From an uncultured Clostridia bacterium (lineage in GTDB: Bacteria > Bacillota > Clostridia > Oscillospirales > Oscillospiraceae), in contig CAMCRV010000002.1 of assembly GCA_945877365.1 (NCBI GenBank), positions 1 through 64,000 on the forward strand: a DNA stretch of 64,000 nt, written 5' to 3'. The notes beneath the pieces were generated by a model. That model worked only from the letters and a program-made list of their open reading frames with translations. It had not been told where the DNA came from and did no database searches. Below are positions 7,394 to 14,801 of this stretch, piece by piece; position 1 is the stretch's first letter; each line of letters begins with the position of its first letter. A program made the translations under genes and the position numbers.

Positions 7394-8683
7394 TTAGCCA
7401 GCGATTTCAGCCTGCAGGTTGTCCAGCAGGGTCTGAACATCTTCGCCCAGCAGAGCCTGCTGCTCCACATCGATAACGCCCTGCTTCACATCAGCCCACT
7501 CAGCCTTGGCAGTGGGGTAGAACTTAGCGGAGCCAACGATGTCGATCCATGCGCCCATGGCGGGATCAGCAGCGGCGCAAGCCTCGCCGCCAGCGGAGGT
7601 AGCGGGCAGGAAGCCTTCCATCAGAACCCACTCGGAGTAGGGCTCGTCATCGTAGAAAGCGTCAACAACAGCGGTGATGGCAGCCATCTGCTCAGCGGAC
7701 TGGCCGTTGTCGAAGCACATGATGCGGTCCATAACGCCGGCGGAGACGGAGGTGCCGGAGTTGTTGGGGATAGCAGCGAAGCCATAGTTGACACCAGCCT
7801 CACCGGCCTGAGCGGACAGGGCGTTGGGAGCGATCATCATAGCCAGCTTGCCTGCGCAGAACAGATCCTGCAGGTCGTAGCGGGTGTTGTTGGCGGGATC
7901 GGAGTTGGTCAGGCCGTCCTTGACCAGACCCACAGCGTACTCAACAGCAGCCACATTCTCAGCGCAGTTCAGAATCCACTCGCCATTGTCGTCCACGAAG
8001 CCGCCGCCGTTGCCCCAGGTGTAGTAAGCAAATGCAGCCTGGCCTTCGTCGGTGGTCATATCAATGCCCCAGGGGTAGATGTCAGGGCACTTCTCCTTGA
8101 TGGTCTTGCAGGCAGCGGTCAGCTCTTCCCAGGTGGTGGGAACTTCCACGCCGGCCTCGGCCAGGATGTCCTTGTTGTAGTACATAGCACGGGCAGAAGC
8201 CAGGTCGGGAACGGCCCAGACAACACCGTCAACTACGGACTGATCCAGGAAAGCCTGATAGAACTTGGCGTAGGTCTCGGCAGAGCACCAATCCTCAGCA
8301 GGCAGCAGCAGGCCGTCAGCCTGATAGTCGGCGAAGACATCGATGTTCAGCAGGTCGGGAGCCTGACCGTTGGCGATACGGGTGTTGACGACGGTGTAGA
8401 TGTCGTTCCAGGAGACGCAGTCAACAACCAGGTCGATACCGTCGTTGGCAGCCTCGAACTTCTGCTCGAAGTCAACCCACCAGTCGCCGGTCTTGGGGCC
8501 GTACTGAGCAGCGATCATGGTAACGGTGACCTTACCGTCGGCAGCAGGAGCTGCGGGAGCGGAAGTTGCTGCGGGAGCGTCAGCCTTGGGGGCCTCGGTA
8601 GCAGCGGGGGCAGCAGAGCCGCCGCAGGCAGCCAGAGCCAGAGCCATGGAGAGCACCAGCAGCATTGCAATGATCTTCTTCAT
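7394..8683 (-). CDS. Carbohydrate ABC transporter substrate-binding lipoprotein
   Basis: A 429-residue extracytoplasmic solute-binding protein of the CUT1 family. It starts with a lipoprotein signal peptide whose lipobox is LALAACGG (cysteine at about residue 20), followed by a low-complexity Ala/Pro linker to about residue 48. The mature domain has the family pattern GQAPDLLNIDVFADYQADG and the hinge segment YYNKDILAEAGVEVPTTWEE. Aromatic residues such as YTWGNGGGF fit sugar stacking. It is first gene of the transporter operon. Divergence from nahK-galE suggests the ligand is lacto-N-biose or galacto-N-biose, but residues alone cannot prove it. Confidence 0.92.
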   Translation of the reverse strand: MKKIIAMLLVLSMALALAACGGSAAPAATEAPKADAPAATSAPAAPAADGKVTVTMIAAQYGPKTGDWWVDFEQKFEAANDGIDLVVDCVSWNDIYTVVNTRIANGQAPDLLNIDVFADYQADGLLLPAEDWCSAETYAKFYQAFLDQSVVDGVVWAVPDLASARAMYYNKDILAEAGVEVPTTWEELTAACKTIKEKCPDIYPWGIDMTTDEGQAAFAYYTWGNGGGFVDDNGEWILNCAENVAAVEYAVGLVKDGLTNSDPANNTRYDLQDLFCAGKLAMMIAPNALSAQAGEAGVNYGFAAIPNNSGTSVSAGVMDRIMCFDNGQSAEQMAAITAVVDAFYDDEPYSEWVLMEGFLPATSAGGEACAAADPAMGAWIDIVGSAKFYPTAKAEWADVKQGVIDVEQQALLGEDVQTLLDNLQAEIAG

Positions 8684-8751
8684 TTGTGTTTCCTCCTAAA
8701 AGTAGTTGTGCGAGTCTTTATATTTTTCAACAAGGACTCACATCACTTATA

Positions 8752-8779
8752 AGTATACTAGGTTCGCGAAAGAAGTCAA
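8752..8779 (-). promoter_or_regulatory. Promoter of the sugar-ABC operon
   Basis: TTGACT (8779-8774) and TATACT (8757-8752) with 16-bp spacing on the minus strand, about 70 bp before the binding-protein start. Confidence 0.75.
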
Positions 8780-8826
8780 TAATAAATTCCATAAAAATCG
8801 AGTTATTTTGGTCGAATCGCACAAAA

Positions 8827-8842
8827 TTGTATCATTATACAA
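8827..8842. promoter_or_regulatory. Inverted repeat in the divergent control region
   Basis: TTGTAT-CATT-ATACAA, 6-bp arms with a 4-nt centre, lies between the two divergent promoters and abuts the cre-like site. It may bind a local sugar regulator; none is encoded next to it. Confidence 0.4.
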
Positions 8843-8856
8843 TGAAAACGATTCCA
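8842..8856. promoter_or_regulatory. cre-like (CcpA/LacI-family) operator
   Basis: ATGAAAACGATTCCA fits every position of the Bacillus cre consensus WTGNAANCGNWNNCW. It lies about 60 bp upstream of the nahK -35 box and 60 bp upstream of the transporter promoter, so it could control both by carbon catabolite repression. A dedicated LacI-family regulator is the alternative reader. Confidence 0.6.
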
Positions 8857-8916
8857 AATTGTGCACTTTTAACTTTTCCAATTATGATAAAATGTTGGAA
8901 AAATGCTGAAAAACAG

Positions 8917-8945
8917 TTGCAACGGTGGATTTCCTATGATATAAT
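8917..8945 (+). promoter_or_regulatory. Promoter of nahK-galE
   Basis: TTGCAA (8917-8922) and TATAAT (8940-8945) with 17-bp spacing. The whole stretch 8684-9056 is AT-rich and holds only control sites. Confidence 0.8.
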
Positions 8946-9056
8946 TGGGAAAAATATGGGGTTATTTCGGCATGGTTTATATATTTCGATTCTAAGAGTA
9001 TCAAAAATCGAATTTTTCCACCATATGACCCCAAATTGGAAGGGAATGATCCGCAA

Positions 9057-10181
9057 GTGGCTAATTTTTACTACCCCGAAAAGGATGCTGTTCTGGAAGA
9101 GGTTCTGGCGGCCTATGATTTTCCGGCAACGCTGATGGGTGCCGTCCGCTATGGTCAGGGGCACATCAATGACACCTTTTGTGTTCTGTGCCAGCCTCAG
9201 GAGGGCGACTGCATCCGTTTTATCCTGCAGGGTCTGTCTCTGGCAGCCTTCCCCCATCCGGAGGAGCTGATGGAGAACTTCATCGGCATCACCTCCTACC
9301 TCCGGGAAATCATCACCCAGCAGGGGGGCGATCCCATGCGGGAGGCCCTGAGTCTGGTGAAAACCCGGGACGGAAAGGACTACTACACCGACGGCACCGG
9401 CAAGGTCTGGCGGCTCACTCCCTTCATTGAAAATACCGACTGTTTCCAGTCTGCAACCCCGGAGCTGTTTGAGGCTTCCGCCCGTTCCTTCGGCAATTTC
9501 CAGCATATGCTTCAGAATTATCCTGCCGAGACGCTGCATGAGACCATTGTGAACTTTCATAACACCGAGGATCGCTATGCCAAATTTGAGGCCGCTCTGG
9601 CTGCCGATAAGCTGGGCCGTGCCGCCGGGATCGCGGAGGAAATCCAGTTTGTGCAGGATCGCAAGGCAGACTGCTCCGTGGCTCTGGACGCTCTGCGCAG
9701 CGGCAAGCTGCCCCTCCGGGTCACCCACAACGACACCAAGCTGAACAACATCCTCATTGACCGCGCCACCGGCAAGGGCATCTGCGTCATCGATCTGGAT
9801 ACCACCATGCCCGGCCTGTCCATCAACGACTTCGGCGACTCCATCCGCTTCGGCGCCAACCACGCCAAGGAGGACGAGAAGGATCTGAGCAAGGTCAACT
9901 TTGATATTGACCTGTATGAAGTCTACACCCGGGGCTTCCTGGAGGGGGCTCAGGGGAGCCTGACCCCGGCAGAGCTGGAATACCTGCCCTGGGGTGCCCG
10001 GCTGATGACGCTGGAGTGCGGCATCCGTTTCCTCACCGACTATCTGGACGGCGACCACTACTTCCGTATCCATCGGCCTGAGCACAACCTGGATCGCTGC
10101 CGCACCCAGTTCAAGCTGGTTCGGGACATGGAGGAGCAGTTCGACGCCATGGCTGCCGTGGTGGCAAAGTACGCCAGATAA
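9057..10181 (+). CDS. nahK: N-acetylhexosamine 1-kinase (NahK/LnpB-like)
   Basis: A 374-residue kinase of the aminoglycoside-phosphotransferase fold, expected to phosphorylate GlcNAc or GalNAc at C1 with ATP. Long stretches recall Bifidobacterium NahK: AALAADKLGRAA, LPLRVTHNDTKLNNILID (catalytic loop with the Asp of HND), VIDLDTTMPG (metal-binding Asp), DFGDSIRFGA and EDEKDLSKV. The GTG at 9057 is preferred because GGAAGGGA lies upstream; an in-frame TTG at 9036 would add seven residues but lacks a site. It is followed by galE, giving two steps of the lacto-N-biose pathway. No phosphorylase or galT gene is in the window. Confidence 0.9.
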   Translation: MANFYYPEKDAVLEEVLAAYDFPATLMGAVRYGQGHINDTFCVLCQPQEGDCIRFILQGLSLAAFPHPEELMENFIGITSYLREIITQQGGDPMREALSLVKTRDGKDYYTDGTGKVWRLTPFIENTDCFQSATPELFEASARSFGNFQHMLQNYPAETLHETIVNFHNTEDRYAKFEAALAADKLGRAAGIAEEIQFVQDRKADCSVALDALRSGKLPLRVTHNDTKLNNILIDRATGKGICVIDLDTTMPGLSINDFGDSIRFGANHAKEDEKDLSKVNFDIDLYEVYTRGFLEGAQGSLTPAELEYLPWGARLMTLECGIRFLTDYLDGDHYFRIHRPEHNLDRCRTQFKLVRDMEEQFDAMAAVVAKYAR

Positions 10182-10238
10182 TCCGTTTTCAACAGCCTGG
10201 GGCTGTGATATCAAATACTTAGCTAGGAGGTAATTCCA

Positions 10239-11255
10239 ATGAACATTCTTGTTACCGGCGGCGCCGGGTATATCGGATCTCACACCTGCATCGAGCTGAT
10301 GGCAAACGGCTATGATGTCATCGTGGTGGACAATCTGTGCAACTCCAACCCCAAGAGCCTTGACCGGGTGGAGCAGCTTGCCGGAAAGAAGCCCAAGTTC
10401 TACGAGGGCGATGTCCGGGATGAGGCTCTCATGCGGAAGATCTTCGCGGAAAATGAGATCTCTGCCGTGATTCACTTCGCCGGCCTGAAGGCCGTGGGGG
10501 AGTCCGTTGCCCAGCCCTGGCGTTACTATGACAACAACCTGAATTCCACGCTGGTGCTGACCAAGGCCATGGAGGAGGCAGGGTGCAAGCGGATTATCTT
10601 CTCTTCCTCCGCAACCGTCTATTCCGGCGACAACGAGATGCCCCTGCGGGAGACCAGCCGCACCGGCAACTGCACCAACCCCTATGGTTGGACCAAGTAC
10701 ATGACCGAGCAGATTCTCTCCGGCATGGCTCACGCCGATAAGGAGTGGAGCATCGTTCTGCTGCGCTACTTCAACCCCGTGGGTGCCCATGCCAGCGGCT
10801 TGATCGGCGAGGATCCCAGAGGCATTCCCAACAACCTGATGCCCTTCATTTCTCAGGTGGCTGTGGGCCGTCGGGAGAAGCTCAGCGTCTTTGGCAACGA
10901 CTACGACACCCACGACGGCACCGGCGTCCGGGATTACATCCATGTGGTGGATCTGGCCAAGGGTCATGTGGCTGCCGTGAAGTACGCCGTGGAAAATCTG
11001 GGCTGTGAGGTGTTCAATCTGGGCACCGGCACTGGCTACAGCGTGCTGGATATGGTCAAGGCCTTTGAGGAGGCCAACGGTGTGAAGGTTCCCTATCAGA
11101 TCGTGGATCGCCGCCCCGGCGATCTGGCCACCTGCTATGCAGACCCCGCCAAGAGCCTGGAGAAGCTGGGCTGGAAGGCCGAGAAGACCCTGGTGGATAT
11201 GTGCCGGGACTCCTGGAACTGGCAGTCCAAGAACCCCATGGGCTACGGCGAATAA
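10239..11255 (+). CDS. galE: UDP-glucose 4-epimerase
   Basis: Interconverts UDP-glucose and UDP-galactose, and in many organisms the N-acetyl forms. The 338-residue short-chain dehydrogenase fold has the NAD-binding [10 protein letters not shown] at residues 7-16, the catalytic Ser-Tyr-Lys set (FSSSATVYS and NPYGWTKYM), and the family stretch [18 protein letters not shown]. It follows nahK with a strong AGGAGG site. In the lacto-N-biose pathway GalE recycles the nucleotide sugar for GalT. A strong hairpin ends the operon. Confidence 0.97.
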   Translation: MNILVTGGAGYIGSHTCIELMANGYDVIVVDNLCNSNPKSLDRVEQLAGKKPKFYEGDVRDEALMRKIFAENEISAVIHFAGLKAVGESVAQPWRYYDNNLNSTLVLTKAMEEAGCKRIIFSSSATVYSGDNEMPLRETSRTGNCTNPYGWTKYMTEQILSGMAHADKEWSIVLLRYFNPVGAHASGLIGEDPRGIPNNLMPFISQVAVGRREKLSVFGNDYDTHDGTGVRDYIHVVDLAKGHVAAVKYAVENLGCEVFNLGTGTGYSVLDMVKAFEEANGVKVPYQIVDRRPGDLATCYADPAKSLEKLGWKAEKTLVDMCRDSWNWQSKNPMGYGE

Positions 11256-11270
11256 CTGTATAAAATATTT

Positions 11271-11297
11271 TGTCCCAGCTGCTTTGCAGCTGGGACA
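11271..11297. terminator. Bidirectional terminator after galE
   Basis: A 12-bp perfect stem (TGTCCCAGCTGC / GCAGCTGGGACA) with a TTT loop and AT-rich flanks on both sides separates galE from the convergent DUF3841 gene. Confidence 0.9.
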
Positions 11298-11301
11298 ATT
11301 T

Positions 11302-11901
11302 CTATTGCATTGGTTTTCCGTTGACGCTGACCACCCAATCCCGGCGAATCTGCCACAGAGCGGCCTGTAGTTTGCCGATTCCTTCCGTATTTCCCACCCG
11401 GGCAGCCTTGTGATGCCGGAACAGAAGCTCCCAGCTGTCCAGAACTCGCTGCCGCAGGTCGGGATAGAACCCGGTGAGCATGATGTCGTTTGCCCGGATG
11501 CCTCTGGCATTCAGCTCTTCCAGAAACCTGCGTTCCTCCATGGGGTCTTTACTGAGAAGATGAAATTGCAGAATCTGATTCCAGTCAAACATATCAAAAA
11601 ACAGGGCTTCCTCCACCGGAACATCCAGCGCAAGCACATAGGAGGATTTCCCGGTTTCCATCATCATCGGGTCGGCAAAAACCCAGTAGGGGAAAGCTGC
11701 CCCCTCGGGTCTGGGTACTATGGCCTGAGCTTTTTCCACGAACCAGCGATACGCGGTGAGGAAAACAGGCGCAGCAGCATCATATTTCTTTACAATATAG
11801 TCCTCTTTGCAGAAGGCGACACCATCCCGGCAGATGGCGTTCCATACGGCCTCCGTCTGGGAGGCATAGAGCCTCACGGTGTTTCCACATTTCGTACCCA
11901 T
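11302..11901 (-). CDS. DUF3841 family protein (second copy)
   Basis: A 199-residue soluble protein of the uncharacterised DUF3841 family. It shares with its upstream neighbour the pattern of an N-terminal QTEAVWNAICRDGVAF, a middle GAAFPYWVFADP, and a C-terminal DSWELLFRH followed by ALWQIRRDWVVSV. The ATG at 11901 is chosen because GGAGG lies 9 nt before it; an earlier in-frame ATG at 11934 lies on the far side of that site. It overlaps the upstream DUF3841 gene by 28 bp, which implies translational coupling. No catalytic motif is evident and the role is unknown. Confidence 0.8.
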   Translation of the reverse strand: MGTKCGNTVRLYASQTEAVWNAICRDGVAFCKEDYIVKKYDAAAPVFLTAYRWFVEKAQAIVPRPEGAAFPYWVFADPMMMETGKSSYVLALDVPVEEALFFDMFDWNQILQFHLLSKDPMEERRFLEELNARGIRANDIMLTGFYPDLRQRVLDSWELLFRHHKAARVGNTEGIGKLQAALWQIRRDWVVSVNGKPMQ

Positions 11902-12428
11902 TCTTTTTTTACCTCCCAGATGGTATTGTAGCACTCCGGACTGCCAACCTGAATATCGGGATCAAACAGGCGAAGCCAACTGTCGTGTATTTCCCGCCGG
12001 ATCTGCGGGAAGAATTCCGTAGTGCAGGCTCTGACATCGGTGGTGTTGTAGTCAGTCAGCAGCCTGCGGTGCCGCAGGGCATCGGCGTCATCTTTGGGAA
12101 TATAGGAGCAGTTCAAAATCGTTCCCCACTTGGCGATGTTGATGGGCGTGACCAGTTCCACAGGGATCTCCAGTTCCAGAAGGAGGGTGTCCGGCGTCAG
12201 CAGCATGGTGCCTGCGTGGGAGGATGACAGCCAGATAGGATAGGCAGCGCCATGGGGTTTGCTTCCGGAATTGGGGATATTGGAAGCCAGCCAGTTGTAG
12301 GCATCCTTCATCAGCTGGGAATCCTCATTCCGAAAGATCCGGTCGCCTGTGGCGTGGTAAACCCCTTCCGTCTGCAGGGTCTGCCAGACGCTTTGATGTT
12401 GTTTTGTCCATACACGCATAGTCTGCAT
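11874..12428 (-). CDS. DUF3841 family protein (first copy)
   Basis: A 184-residue paralogue of the following gene. Matching landmarks are HQSVWQTLQTEGVYHAT, GAAYPIWLSSSH, DSWLRLFDPD and TIWEVKKEWVRNV. The ATG at 12428 follows GGAGG at normal distance. The two copies are clearly diverged, so this is an old tandem duplication rather than a recent one. Function is unknown; the aromatic-rich conserved ends suggest a ligand- or protein-binding fold, but this is a guess. Confidence 0.8.
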   Translation of the reverse strand: MQTMRVWTKQHQSVWQTLQTEGVYHATGDRIFRNEDSQLMKDAYNWLASNIPNSGSKPHGAAYPIWLSSSHAGTMLLTPDTLLLELEIPVELVTPINIAKWGTILNCSYIPKDDADALRHRRLLTDYNTTDVRACTTEFFPQIRREIHDSWLRLFDPDIQVGSPECYNTIWEVKKEWVRNVETP

Positions 12429-12446
12429 AGTTCCACCTCCGTTTTG

Positions 12447-12475
12447 AGTGTAACATGAAAGCAAACTCCCGTCAA
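12447..12475 (-). promoter_or_regulatory. Promoter of the DUF3841 pair
   Basis: TTGACG (12475-12470) and TACACT (12452-12447) with 17-bp spacing on the minus strand, ending about 18 bp before the first start codon. Confidence 0.7.
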
Positions 12476-12516
12476 TACCAAAGAAAAATGGAAAAATCAG
12501 GAAGTAGAATTTCTCT

Positions 12517-12539
12517 CCTGACGGTAGAATTCTCTACAG
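12517..12539. promoter_or_regulatory. Upstream motif shared with the lysA promoter
   Basis: CCTGACGGTAGAATTCTCTA followed by CAG, with an inner dyad GTAGA-ATTC-TCTAC, lies 24 bp before the degV -35 box. A very similar block precedes lysA at 48931-48971. The regulator is unknown. Confidence 0.45.
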
Positions 12540-12563
12540 CGGCGGGTTCTCGGGAGGGTCGTA

Positions 12564-12592
12564 TTGACGAAAAGCGGAAAAAGGGATAAAAT
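12564..12592 (+). promoter_or_regulatory. Promoter of degV
   Basis: TTGACG (12564-12569) and TAAAAT (12587-12592) with 17-bp spacing, about 47 bp before the start codon. Confidence 0.8.
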
Positions 12593-12638
12593 AATACCAT
12601 CAAATCCGATGGTTTCGGTGGCAAATAAGGAGAAAAGT

Positions 12639-13502
12639 ATGAAAATCAGAGTGGTATCAGATTCCTCTTCCAATTTGTTCCGTGCTGACGGTTTTGACTA
12701 CATAACCGTCCCCATGAAGATTCTGGCAGGACAGACGGAATATGTGGACAAGCCGGGAATCAGCACCCGCCAGATGGTTGACGACCTGAAGGTGTTCAAG
12801 GGAAAGTCCGGTTCCTCCTGCCCCAACGCCGGTGAGTGGCTGGAGGCCTTTGAAGGGGCAGATGCCGTTTTTGCAATTACCATTTCCAAGAACTGCTCCG
12901 GCAGCTATAACGCCGCAGCCTCCGCAGCCCGGGAGTATATGGAGGAAAATCCCGGCAGTAAGGTCTTTGTGGTGGACAGCCTGACCGCAGGACCCGGCAT
13001 GGCCATGATTGCGGAAAAGCTCAGGGAGCTGATTTCTCAGGGACTGGAGTTTGAGCAGATCAAGGAGCGTATTCTGGACTACCAGAATCATACCCATACC
13101 GTCTTCAGCCTGAAGTCCGTGAATAATCTGGTGCACAATGGCCGGGTAAGCCATGTGGCAGGAAAAATCGTGGCAGCGCTGAATATGCGGGTCATCGGCT
13201 ATGCCAAGGGCGGCAAGCTGGAAATGGCTCACAAGCCCCGAGGCGACAAGAAGGCCGTGGAAACCATCCTCCGAATGATGGAGGAGCGGGGCTTCTACGA
13301 CGGTGCACTGGTGCGGATCTCCCAGTGCTTCCAGGAGGAGATTGCCGGGGTACTGAAGGAGCAGATTTGTGCAAAGTATCCGGCCAGTCCTGTCATCATC
13401 GAGCCTACCACCGCCCTTTGCAGCTACTATGCCGAAGAAGGTGGCCTGATTGTAGGATTCGAGGGCGCCTTCAATACCGAAAACGACAATCATCTCTTTT
13501 GA
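12639..13502 (+). CDS. DegV family fatty-acid-binding protein
   Basis: A 287-residue protein of the DegV/FakB family, which binds a fatty acid and in FakB presents it to the FakA kinase. Family marks are VVSDSSSNL at the N-terminus, SSCPNAGEWLEAF, ISKNCSGSYNAA, VVDSLTAGPGM and the C-terminal domain start SVNNLVHNGRVS. ATG at 12639 is preferred over a longer frame because AAGGAG lies just before it. It is monocistronic between its own promoter and a strong terminator. No fakA gene is near. Binding specificity cannot be read. Confidence 0.92.
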   Translation: MKIRVVSDSSSNLFRADGFDYITVPMKILAGQTEYVDKPGISTRQMVDDLKVFKGKSGSSCPNAGEWLEAFEGADAVFAITISKNCSGSYNAAASAAREYMEENPGSKVFVVDSLTAGPGMAMIAEKLRELISQGLEFEQIKERILDYQNHTHTVFSLKSVNNLVHNGRVSHVAGKIVAALNMRVIGYAKGGKLEMAHKPRGDKKAVETILRMMEERGFYDGALVRISQCFQEEIAGVLKEQICAKYPASPVIIEPTTALCSYYAEEGGLIVGFEGAFNTENDNHLF

Positions 13503-13518
13503 CGACATTGAATAAGAG

Positions 13519-13550
13519 AAAACCGGAGCAGCTTTCGCTGCTCCGGTTTT
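13519..13550. terminator. Bidirectional terminator between degV and the ABC operon
   Basis: A 14-bp perfect stem (AAAACCGGAGCAGC and complement) with a TTTC loop. The stem ends are A4/T4, so it serves both convergent units. Confidence 0.92.
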
Positions 13551-13556
13551 GGCGTT

Positions 13557-14801
13557 TTAATCCTTTTTCTTTTTGGCCTGAACACCGCTCCATGCGTGCA
13601 TCACCAGTGCCAGTGCGATAACACCATAGGAGATAAACACACGGAAGTATTCACCGATGGCGGCATCGCCGAAGAGGTTTTTACCGGCGGAGGGAGCCAC
13701 GATAAACAGCAGATGGAACAGGATACAGCCCAGCAGAGCCTGACCGTTGGTGGCCTTCCGGATGGAAGCACCGCCCACCAGAATGGCAGCACCGGCATAC
13801 AGACCCACCTGCTCGTGAGCGCCGTAGGTCTGGAAGGAGCCCATGTTCTGCACAAAGATCAGCTGACCCCAGCCTGCCAGAACCGTGGAGATCATGATGG
13901 CGATGATACGAACACGATCCACATTGATACCGGAGACATTGGCAACCGTCCGGCTCTGACCAACAGCCCGGAACTGCTGACCCAGACGGGTCTTCATCAG
14001 GGCATTGTTGAACAGGCACAGCAGAACAACCACCAGGAAGGTGACCACAGGCACGGTGACCATGGAGAACATCTGGGCAACAAAGGGAATCTGATACACC
14101 AGGCAGACACCGGCGCAAACTGCGACCGTAGTGAGGGACTGCTTTTTGCTGGAACGCTTCAGAACCAGCTGAACCAGGGCATACACCACAAACAGGGCGC
14201 AGAAGATATACAGGCCGGTTCCGAAATCCACCCGGACCAGGCCGTCCAGAGCGTATTTGAAGCCGCGGTCAGTGGACAGGTCGATGGTGTTTGCCACACC
14301 GGTGGAACCCTTGATCACCAGACCGGGAGCCTTCAGGGGAATGAGGTTGCCGAAAATGAACAGGAACAGCAGCTGATAAAGACCGTTGGCGAAATAGCCC
14401 AGAATCAGGCCGCCGATCATTTCCTGACCCTTCATCTTGTTCAGCAGGTTGCCGATGAGGTAGCCGAAGAAACCGGCAATGGGGACGGTCATCAGCATGG
14501 CAGTCAGGAAGCCGGGCAGGCCGCTGATGCCCCACTCAATGACCCACAGAGCGGAGATCTGGGCAGCCATGGCGCCGATGGTAATGGCGAAGTTGATACC
14601 CATGCCGGCGACGATGGGCAGGATCAGGGCAAGAACGATGAAGGCGTTCCGGCTCAGACGGCTAAACAGCTCGTACATCACATAGGACACCGTCTGGCCG
14701 CTGAAAGCCAGGCCGACGATACACAGGATGACGAACATGATGGTAACGGCATTGGCTCTCAGAACCTCTGCAAGATTGATTTTTTTACGCAGATCATGCA
14801 C
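13557..14801 (-). CDS. ABC transporter permease, RbsC/BMP-associated type (distal)
   Basis: A 414-residue inner-membrane permease of the branched-chain/ribose (BPD_transp_2) family with about ten hydrophobic segments. The family stretch GQSRTVANVSGINVDRVRII is followed by the loop LIFVQNMGSFQTYGAHEQ. The GTG at 14801 is chosen because GGAGG sits 8 nt upstream; a GTG three codons earlier overlaps that site. It overlaps the larger permease gene by 8 bp. The two permeases likely form a heterodimer served by the ATPase upstream. Confidence 0.88.
   Translation of the reverse strand: MHDLRKKINLAEVLRANAVTIMFVILCIVGLAFSGQTVSYVMYELFSRLSRNAFIVLALILPIVAGMGINFAITIGAMAAQISALWVIEWGISGLPGFLTAMLMTVPIAGFFGYLIGNLLNKMKGQEMIGGLILGYFANGLYQLLFLFIFGNLIPLKAPGLVIKGSTGVANTIDLSTDRGFKYALDGLVRVDFGTGLYIFCALFVVYALVQLVLKRSSKKQSLTTVAVCAGVCLVYQIPFVAQMFSMVTVPVVTFLVVVLLCLFNNALMKTRLGQQFRAVGQSRTVANVSGINVDRVRIIAIMISTVLAGWGQLIFVQNMGSFQTYGAHEQVGLYAGAAILVGGASIRKATNGQALLGCILFHLLFIVAPSAGKNLFGDAAIGEYFRVFISYGVIALALVMHAWSGVQAKKKKD

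Noticed and set aside
9036-9056. TTG at 9036 as the nahK start
   Set aside because: No ribosome binding site precedes it; GGAAGGGA is placed for the GTG at 9057. The choice remains uncertain.
8934-11510. 858-residue minus-strand open frame opposite nahK and galE
   Set aside because: It is antisense to two clear genes and has the Gly/His/Leu-rich make-up typical of shadow frames in GC-rich DNA. The same applies to long frames opposite lysS/greA, ileS, mutS, RNase J and ftsH.
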